Below, in pieces: positions 46,400 to 56,700 of a DNA stretch of 64,000 nucleotides. The translations under genes and the position numbers were made by a program. The stretch is taken from NCBI GenBank assembly GCA_051294375.1, contig CM119263.1, positions 144,019 through 208,018 on the forward strand. Direction: 5' to 3'. This DNA is from Paraspadella gotoi. Lineage: Eukaryota > Chaetognatha. Numbering within the stretch: the stretch's first letter is position 1; each line of letters begins with the position of its first letter. The notes beneath the pieces are model-generated. The model made no database searches. It had not been told where the DNA came from and saw only the letters and a list, made by a program, of their open reading frames with translations.

Positions 46400-48427
46400 T
46401 TATTTACTTTGATTTAATTTTAATTTATTAATAGAAAGTTTTTTATTAATAGATATTAATTATTTAATAATAAACTTATGAATTATTTATTTATTAATAG
46501 AAAGTAAAATAAAATTCGCTATATTATTATGAGTTTTGGGCTGGAAAGATTAGTTAATAGTTATGTGGAATATCTATCGATGAGCTTTGAAACTTACGTA
46601 ACTATTACCTAATTCAACATCACATTTAAATTGCACATCTTTACGAACAGGTAAAATACTACAAGAAAGGTACCTATGATAAGTCGTCTTTGGAATAAAA
46701 GAATAAATTTTGGATTAAAATCCACCAACTGTTAACCCAGAGGTCCGAGGTTCTACATCCGATATTATGGACGGGGAGCTTCACCCCCCTTAGCATGGTT
46801 TTGCAGCCAGATCCGAAGCTACGGGATTGCTTGTCTATTAACTAATTCTTAACATTTCTCTCTCTTTACTGTATAAAATAAAAACAATTCTACATTTAAC
46901 AGCTATCATTCGATAAGTTTTTTTAGTTATCAACCAAAATTAAAAAGGAATTAAAAAAGATAATTTTTTTTCTTACTTACTTTCGTCTGATTCCGTGAAA
47001 AACTATGACGATAGTCCACAACGAATTGTATTAAAAATTGCAGTTAATTAGATTATTTTGGGAACTTAGACAAATTTATTTTAAAGAATCAAAAACATTG
47101 TCCATTTAATTATCGGTTGGGGAAGATTCGATTTTTAATATTGTTCAAGTTTCAAAAATAGAATCGTTTACTTTTTAAGTGGTCTAGAATTTGGAAAAAG
47201 TGTTGTCTTATCTTCTCTCCAAGTTGGTGAAGGCTTATCGACTTCCAGCGTTTGATTACCTAAATAATTTTTCACTTATTATTCGATTAGTGTTTTTCAT
47301 GGAAACTTAGTAATAACGACACATTACCCTAGATTTTAAGCAAGAGCAGAATTACGTTTATTACACTTACAATGATCCGCAAATATAGCTAAATTGTCAA
47401 AAATGTTGCTCGAAGGTAATAAAAAAATAATAAGCGATTAGGATGACGCCAACGCGGAACCAAAATTGTCGAGCATGATTGATCTTTACGTTTATGACTT
47501 TGTTACAACACGATTTAAAAAAAAAACATTTTACGAGGTAAACGACCCAGTCGTATAACATGTTTGCGATAGCGACATAAAAGGAGAAAAAATATCTAGA
47601 GTTCAGTAGCCGACTCTGAACTGTTTTTCTCTCCCTAAAAATCGAAATCTAATTAGAGAAAATAGTTTTAAAACGAGTTAATTTAAAAGATAACGGGTCA
47701 CATTTGAAGGTTTTTCGAGTCAAGGAAAAGTCAGTGAGGAAATGCGTCTAAGAACGAGAGAAGATGCGGAGACAATTAATTGGGATGATTATGTTTATTT
47801 AAAATAATTAGATTAAGTTGGACTCCAAGTCTTATTTATAATTGGCTAGATGGTACAAGGATGACAGATCGTGTGTTCAGCCTTGTGAAGATGCGTCGCT
47901 GCGAAGAAAATAAGATGGCAAAAAAAAAAATACTATATAAATAAAATCCGCCCAAGGTCCCCTTCTCAATTTCTACTAAAACTGGAGAACATTGTGATCT
48001 TTCTTCTTTTTCTTAATTCTATTTAGTTTTTTTCCCGATCCAATGTTATATTTTACGAAGACAAAAATAAAAAGTTTTAACGTAAAAAACTAAATTGTGA
48101 AGGAAATTCGCCGAATTGTAATTATGAAATTACCGCAAATATTAAACTCGAAATTAAGGCGAGGCTTCAGCTCCGTTTTTTCGTGATTTATATTAATAAA
48201 TTTCTAGAAATAATTCCTCTTTTTTTAATCTACGACTACACCTAACAATGCAGAACTATATATCGAGGTATCACCAAACATTTAATCTCAAATCAATATA
48301 AAAGACACAAGTATTTATAAAAGTAATTGCAATTCGATAGTACCACCAATCAAAGGCATGAAAAATTCTAGCAATGTTTCAATTGTAAAATAACTCAGAT
48401 CAATTGTGTGACTCATCGAGGATTGGA
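46400..48427. other. Intergenic region between CNT start and rhomboid end
   Basis: AT-rich, holding one SINE fragment (46735-46845). It should contain the transporter promoter next to 46,330-46,600, but no clear TATA or initiator motif could be assigned. Confidence 0.5.
46735..46845 (+). mobile_element. SINE fragment upstream of the CNT gene
   Basis: AGAGGTCCGAGGTTCTACATCC is a degenerate B box region, followed by CAGATCCGAAGCTACGGGA, similar to the SINE at 39425-39640. Confidence 0.55.
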
Positions 48428-48520
48428 AGCCACAACTGGCCAGAACTGGCCAGAACTGGCCAGAACTGGCCAGAACTGGCCAGAACTGGCCACAACTGGA
48501 CAGAACTGGACAGAACTGGC
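48428..48520. repeat. CAGAACTGGC decamer repeat
   Basis: Nine tandem copies with C/G and C/A variants. They lie 150-240 bp downstream of the rhomboid stop, possibly in its 3' untranslated region. Confidence 0.9.
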
Positions 48521-48669
48521 AATGGCTTCGTCACAGAGAACGCCAACTCGACGATAGGAATGCGTCAGAATGTAACTTCCAATGGGGTAGATAGTTCATA
48601 AGTTCATGACAATAAATATTGCATATTTGTCGAGACAACAATGCTGTTTGCGTTTATCGAGATGAAGCT

Positions 48670-48802
48670 TCAGCAAGAGTTATCATTGCGACAAGTGATG
48701 TTGGCCAAAGGAATCCAATTCGTTTCCGGGAACGTTTTGGCAAAAGCGTTCCAAAAGACGGCGAAGGCGGTTAGTGACAGATAGAGACAGAGCGCGATCC
48801 AC
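48670..48802 (-). CDS. Rhomboid exon 13 (last helix and stop)
   Basis: Encodes [20 protein letters not shown] then a short hydrophilic tail ending CRNDNSC-stop (TGA). It aligns to LFAVFWNIFAYTLL of human RHBDL3. No AATAAA is seen close downstream on the minus strand. Confidence 0.92.
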
Positions 48803-50659
48803 CTGGTGTCATATTTAAAACTTTACTTAAATTTATATCATTAAGACTCATTATCTTTTTTTAATTTGTTCAATAATCTGAATTAATTAATCCATCCAAT
48901 TAAATTGAGCCAGTAAAAGATAAATACTTAAGGAATATCTCAGTTAAATTACCAACTAAAAATGTACAATGTAGGCTTTCATTCAAGACTCACCAGGCTC
49001 GGTCCTCCCAGAGATGGCGCTGTATGTTTCTAAGAACGAAGATGCCGACCAGACATCCGGACAAGCCACCGCCAAAGTGAGCAGCAATGCCCACCTTCGT
49101 CGCTGTATGGGTTGAACATTGAACACAATAAAACAAAACAGGAATTTGAAAAACTATCAACGATAGTGTTAACTCACCAAGATCTAAAGTGAAACAAAGT
49201 CATTATTAATAAGTAATTGCTTACTTTGATTTTATTTTTTGTTGATCAAAATCCACCAAAAAATGTCTTTTTAATTAATAATTTTGACTATAGTCTTCAA
49301 AATCCTAATTCGTTTACACGTGTCATGTAAATTAACCTTTAAGTTTAATGCTTTGAAGTTTATCAAAAAATTTGTTCTTGAACTAAAATCGAACACAAAA
49401 GGCGGCGCTGTTTTTAAACAAAAGATCCCTCTTAACTTTTAAGTTAGAAAAATTCTCACCCCCGCTTTGTTCTTTCCCGAATCGCACGTAGAGGGCGTAA
49501 CCGAGATCGGCCCCGGTCAATAGACAGAGGACGGCGACGCGCCACTTCCCGTATTTCATCTCCTTCCAGTTTAATATTATGTTTGCCAAATGAGCCCAGA
49601 TGATAGCATAAACGCCTCCGCTCGCTCCCAAAAGATACGCTGTTAAAGAAGATATCATATTTAAGAACAACGACTTAAAAACAACGACGGAGTGTACTGT
49701 TAAAATGGTTTTATTTGTCATAAAGGCAAAAGTCGCTTTGGCAGACAAGCGAACAAGTTCGAACAACGATAATCTCATTTGCATATTGAAGTATATTGAA
49801 AAACAAATTTTTAAAAATGTTTTTAAGTACATATAACAGTCTGCATGATACTAGGCCTGAAATATTTATAGATGCATCGATCATGACCATTGCTACGAAC
49901 TATTTATTTTAATTTAAAATAAATAAGGTCGTAATATATTCTAAAAACTTCACTTCATTAATCCTGAGTAAAGAATTCTGCTTGTAGATCAAGAACAAAA
50001 TTTTGCCTTCAATTGCAGCTTTGCGCAGTGGCGATACCGTAGCCAGTGAAGTATTAACTGAGGCGCGGTTATTGCTAATTGAAAACTAATCCCAATACCC
50101 CGCTAGGAAGGACTTGAAACATAGTCCGCCTAGCAATTTCTGATGGCCTTTGAAGGCTAATAATATTGTTGTAAATCTGAGAAGTAGAGATAATGTTTAT
50201 TGCTCAGTATTCTTACCGTCACTGTCCGCAACCGAACTCGCGAGCGAACCCGCGATGACACCGAGAAAATAAATGAGCCCAACTCTCCACCATCGGTGAA
50301 CCATCTCTAATGGAACACCAACCAAAAGCTGTAATATTGTGTGAAATGTTTTCTTAGTTTTATGCCATGAGTGCCATAAACATTACATCAGCTTTGTACC
50401 TGCACCAGGAGATTGAAGACAAGATGGACTAGACCCGCGTGCAAAAACATGTAGGACAAAAACCGCCAGGCCTCGTAGCGTCGCCTCGGATGGTAAATGA
50501 GTGGACTGTAGATTGGAATCGGGGTTGATGCGCCTGCGCAATAGGAAAAAATAATCATAAAAATTAACTAATGAATTTATCCAAAGTGCTATATTTGCAA
50601 ACAGAATGCCGAATAACTTATTCAACTAAATTCAATCTGTACGTAAATGAGTATAGAGT

Positions 50660-50701
<42 letters not shown>

Positions 50702-53700
50702 GAATCCGATCACGAACCTATTCCGCCCAACAATTGGGCGTAATAGACAAAGACGGCGAATTCGGCTGAGGATACGAGCAGCATGAAGAGCGGAGGCGGA
50801 CAGCACGAGTAGAGACGATGGTAGTCCGACACTTTCTGCTTGACGCTCAGAGGCAGCACGGGTCCCACCGTCGAGCGGAGAAACAAATGGAATTGACTTG
50901 AAGAGATTTGGATAAATTTAATTTAATTATGAAATCGTTAAGCCTCTTTACTTGAAATATTTTNNNNNNNNNNAATATATTCTAAAAAGTTCACATCATT
51001 AATCCTCAGTAAAGAATTCTGCTTGTAGATCAAGAACAAAATTTTGCNNNNNNNNNNNNNNNNNNNNNNNNNAAAAAAGGAGAGAGATTCACTCCCAGTG
51101 AACCTGGCTTCCCTAACAATAAAAGTGGTATAATGTTTCAAAGAATGTTCCAATTGTAAAAGACCACTCCCTTGAGTATTAGATCGGGGAATAATATATT
51201 GTACTTCGCACTTGTTATCAAAAATCAGAGATGTGAAGCGATCGATTTTTCCGCCGCTGCCAATCCGGCACTTCCAAGACTCCTCCCGCTCGCCGTTTTC
51301 GGGTGCAATCCTTACTTTTTAGCCCGGATCGCTTTCGGTTCGAGTCACATCGCCTTCCTTCTTTTAGAAATTTTATATTGTTATTATTTATAAAAAATAC
51401 TTCTTTAGACATGTAAATTCATTGGTTAGAATTAAGTTTAAACAATCTTTTTTTGTTAATAATAACAAGTGAAATATTTTACTATGTTAAAATTGTAAGA
51501 TTTGTAAGATTGTTAATAAATCGTTCGAGTGGAAATGAGTTTAAATGAAAAAAAACAACAAACCTTTTTCCCTATTTGCGCTTTCTTTTTTATTAAATAT
51601 AAATACAAGCTGCATTAATTATTCAATTGATCAATTAATTAATCAATCAATCAAATCAACTAAACAACTAATCAATCAAAATCACTTAAAAATTAATGAA
51701 ATCAATTTTTATCAATCAATAAATTAAATAATCAATAATTTATCATCAACTAATTAATAAATTTATTTATCAATAAATTATTAAAAAGAACTAATTAATT
51801 AATTAATTAATCAATCAATTAATCAATCAATTAAACAATGTCAGTTTATCATGTCCTCCAACGTCGTTGTGCTTTTTCTGGTCAGTGACCTGACAAAAAG
51901 ACCTAAAAATTAACAGGCCTGCATATGAATTTATTTTATTTGATCCAATCATCATTCAATTAATCATGATGGTGCTATCCTCGTTGTCATCATAATCATC
52001 ATCGGGTCGCTCATTTCTTTTGTCATAATGAAAAGACAAAAAAACAAAACAAGTTTGAGCTAACAATCCAGTACTATACAATTAATTAATATTCAATCAA
52101 ATTAATCAATATTCAATCAATCAATCAAAAAATTAAGAAATCAATCAATTTTTCATCGTCGGTATTATCATTGTCGTGGTTGCCATCATTAATTATTTTA
52201 ATTAATTAAACTCCTTTACTTTGTTGCTACATTGCAAAACTGTATTCTTTATCATTATTTATCCTTGTTGTTTTGTTTCTCTCTCACTCTCTTCTCTCTC
52301 ATTTAACAAGTTTTACTTCTTTTCACAACTCACTTCAATCTGGCCTTACCTGCAACCTGTCCTCACATCTGACCACTATTCTGTCTCACCACTTTGTGGG
52401 AAACTTTTACCTTTTCTCTTCTTTCTCTCTCTCTCTCTCTCTCACACTCTTCTTTTACACAAATTTATTATTGAATGTCATATGTGTATGAGGCCTTGAA
52501 GTAAGCAAGCCGAAACATGTCCAACTATTAATTAAAAATCGTTGTTACAAATTCAAAATTCTTTGCTTTCTCTAAATTAATTAATTGAAATATTTTTATA
52601 ATTTTTTGCGGTGACTCAAAACAAAAATTTATAGAAAAATTTGAGGCGTGTTTTTTGTGATAAAGAAAACCTGGTATTATCAAAAACAGTAAAAAAGTAA
52701 AAATGATAAAAATAATAACAACAACAACTAGTATTTACATTGGCTGAGAAAAAGGTCAGCCATAACAAGATTGGGTAAAAACAGGTCATTCTTATTGACC
52801 ACTACTGTACTACGGCTCACAAAGTACAAAGACTTCGTCGTCGTTTTCGTCATTGTATTCATCGTCGTTGTCGTCTTTGTTCAAATCATTTGAGCTCCCA
52901 AATGTTTGATGTTATTATTTTAATTAATTATATGTAATTAATTAAATAATTTATTTTTTTTTCAATTAATTAATCAATTAATGACTGCTAATGATCGTGG
53001 GCAGATCCGGCATTGTTTTGCTCAAACTTTTTTATTAATAATATTTGAATTATTTATTTTATATATTTTTTTTATTTGCTTTTTTGTTCAGTGCAAGAGG
53101 GAAAAAAAAGAAGATAGAGAGAGGAGTGTGTGTTAGAGATTTAAGTATGTATAAGCATAATATTATGCAATATTGCCAATAAAACAGATCAATCCTTTGG
53201 TTTAAACTTGTTTGTAACATGAAAAATGTTATGGTTTTAAAAAAAGAGACTTAAATTTAAAGAAAAATAATAAAAATATAAGAAATAAAATTTTTAGTTT
53301 TATAGAATTAAAAAAGTTTAATTTAAATTTTAATTTAAGTTAATTACAGTTTTTTTAAGATAGAAAAAATCTTTTTTTAGCTCAGATTTTATTTGAATAT
53401 ATTAAAAATAATAATTAAAAAAATAAATATGTAATTTTTTTTCATAGATTCTCGACCAAAGAGGAAAAGAGAATAAAAGAGAACAAAAAAATAAAAGAGA
53501 ATAAGAAAAAGTGAATAAAAAAATTAGGAGCAAACAATTTTAAATGTTGAAAATAAATATTGAAAACAAATTTTTAAAAGAAAAATCAAGAAAGAGCAGG
53601 GGGTTGCAAAGATTTTAATACATTAAATACCTTTCATTTCTAACCAATAAAAACAAATGACCAGGAAGCGAACACGCAGGGTTATTATAGCTTCCGGTTC

Positions 53701-56700
53701 AATCCTTTATTCTCAATTTTTCTATCGCTCCCGGTTTCGGGTTCTTCAAAAATCGGCCGCTTCCACAGTGTTCGGTTTCGCTTTCCGGATCGCGTTCACA
53801 TCTCTGATCAAAATACATGGACCTGTTATGTGATTCTATCATTACAGGGCATCTTCATAAATTCAATATTGTTATCGTTATCCCAGACAGGGCTCCTTTC
53901 GACCCCCACGACGGCCGCATCGATCCCCACGGTTTGACGAGCGAGTTGGACGAGCGTTGGAAGCCGCTCTTCGAGAGGCTCGACGACGGTAGATCGGGGA
54001 AGACTTACCCCGCAGTTAGATTGAGGGATCTAAGGTAAGTTTTTCTATTGGTATCTTTTTTTATTCTTTATTAACCCACTCCTTCCGGCAGGCGACATCT
54101 GAGTCGCGAGGACGCCGGACTCCCCACTCACGTCGTGGACAAAGTGTTCGAGGCGGCCGACTTGGATCGAGATGGAATCTTGGAGTATAAAAGAGTTCGC
54201 GTTATTGGGTAAGAGATTGGGGAACAAAGAGTTCGCTGATTGGGTAAGAGATTGGGGAAGCAAAGATGGATCAACTAATTTATCATAATGATCGAGTTGA
54301 ATCTTTTTTTAAATATTAAGTGTATGGAAGAAGAGATGGGCGAACCAGATAGAGAGGGAGAACCTGACGTCACGACGAAAGATTTGAGGTCAGTCCAACT
54401 ATGTTTTCGCAATAATTTAAAAAGATTTGAGGTCAGTCCAACTATGTTTTCACAATAATTTAAAAAGATTTGAGGTCAGTCCAACTATGTTTTCGAAATA
54501 ATTTAAAAAGATTTGAGGTCAGTCCAACTATGTTTTCACAATAATTTAAAAAGATTTGAGGTCAGTCCAACTATGTTTTCGCAATAATTTAAAAAGATTT
54601 GAGGTCAGTCCAACTATGTTTTGCAATAATTTAAAAAGATTTGAGGTCAGTCCAACTATGTTTTCGCAATAATTTAAAAAAAATTTCAAGTCAGTCCAAC
54701 TATGTTTTCGCAATAATTTAAAAAGATTTGAACTTGTACTTATTTAAGATTAACGTTTTGCATGCAATATGACGTTTAGTGTTACTTTAAAGTTAAATGG
54801 CCTTTGAAGGCTAATAATATTGTTGTAAATCTGAGAAGCAGAGATAAAATTTGTTGCTCAGTATTCTTACCGTCACTATCCGCGACCGAACTCGCGAGCG
54901 AACCCGCGATGACACCGAGANNNNNNNNNNTGGACTGACCTCAAATCTTTTTAAATTATTGCGAAAAACATAGTTGGACTGACCTCAAATCTTTGTAAAT
55001 TATTGCGAAAACATAGTTGGACTGACCTCAAATCTTTTTAAATTATTGCGAAAACATAGTTGGACTGACCTCAAATCTTTTTAAATTATTGCGAAAACAT
55101 AGTTGGACTGACCTCAAATCTTTCGTCGTGACGTCAGGTTCTCCCTCTCTATCTGGTTCGCCCATCTCTTCTTCCATACACTTAATATTTAAAAAAAGAT
55201 TCAACTCGATCATTATGATAAATTAGTTGATCCATCTTTGTTCCCCAATCTCTTACCCAATCAGCGAACTCTTTGTTCCCCAATATCTTACCCAATCAGC
55301 GAACTCTTGGTTCCCCAATATCTTACCCAATAAGCGAACTCTTTATACTCCAAGATTCCATCTCGATCCAAGTCGGCCGCCTCGAACACTTTGTCCACGA
55401 CGTGAGTGGGGAGTCCGGCGTCCTCGCGACTCAGATGTCGCCTGCCGGAAGGAGTGGGGTTTAATAAAGAATAAAAAAAGATACCAATAGAAAAACTTAC
55501 CTTAGATCCCTCAATCTAACTGCGGGGTAAGTCTTCCCCGATCTACCGTCGTCGAGCCTCTCGAAGAGCGGCTTCCAACGCTCGTCCAACTCGCTCGTCA
55601 AACCGTGGGGATCGATGCGGCCGTCGTGGGGGTCGAAAGGAGCCCTGTCTGGGATAACGATAACAATATTGAATTTATGAAGATGCCCTGTAATGATAGA
55701 ATCACATAACAGGTCCATGTATTTTGATACAAGTGCGAAGTACAATATATTATTCCCCGATCTAATACTCAAGGGAGTGGTCTTTTACAATTGGAACATT
55801 CTTTGAAACATTATACCACTTTATTGTTAGGGAAGCCAGGTTCACTGGGAGTGAATAAACTCGACTGTGAGAAAGTCTTGATTGAAAGCTTGCAGGGAAT
55901 GGCTATGTCATTATCTTGTAAGAGTGATGGAGGCCTTAAACCACCAAAGCCTGTCCAAAGTCAGTGGCAAGATAACTTGTTTATTAAATCAATGGATAAT
56001 TTTTGCATTTAGACGAAAGGCTAACCTTCTTGGGATCGACTCTCTCTCGTGTTCTCTCTTTCAAATTCTCTCTTTTCCCTTCGTTCATTGTTACGAGTCT
56101 CTTCTTCTCTTTCGTCTTCTCTGCGGCGCCTGTTCTCTTCTCTACGGCGCCGATCTCTACGGCGCCCGTCTCTTTCGTCCTCGTATCGGCGCTCCTCATC
56201 AACCCTCGTTCCCCGGCGCCCTCTTTCCCGACGGCGTCGTTCACCGGCGTCGTCCATGATGTCTTTGAAGACTCCGACTTCGTCCCACGTCACTTCCGGT
56301 TGATGCGGCGAATCGGCCACGCCTATTCGTTCGTCGAGACACTGGAAACGAAGAGGGAAATGATATTAAACTCGAGCCTCGTTTCCAATCTCAAAGATAA
56401 AGAGCAGACGATTTACTGACGACTCAACTATGTAGCGACTCAAAACATTTCGTGGTCGCTCGGTTTCTCTCTTATTCTCCGACATTATGTTAAAAACAAA
56501 CTTTGAGTGTCAAAAATTTTATGAAAATTTGTTTAATATTAGATGGTCCATAAATATTGTTATTAAATAATTTTTATATGCAGACTACAGATCAAACGAT
56601 GCTTTCTGCTTTGTTTTAAATTAATCAAAAAAAATTTTCACTCGTTTTCTAATTGTTTAGTAATTTTTGTCATGAAATTCATATTTTTACTCATTATTAT

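Larger units (their letters stand above)
51073..54920. repeat. Inverted duplicate block inside the rhomboid gene
   Basis: Positions 51,073-51,225 and 53,807-54,400 are the reverse complement of about 55,110-55,855. The copy differs by small indels, by repeat number in two minisatellites and by a 2.58-kb insertion. N gaps bound it at 51048-51072 and 54921-54930. Its right end (54798-54920) repeats 50148-50265 in direct orientation. Confidence 0.85.

Noticed and set aside
53887-54388. A second rhomboid gene on the plus strand
   Set aside because: Only three exons are present, the middle one is frameshifted, the block is bounded by N gaps and mirrors the neighbouring exons; better explained as an inverted allelic contig.
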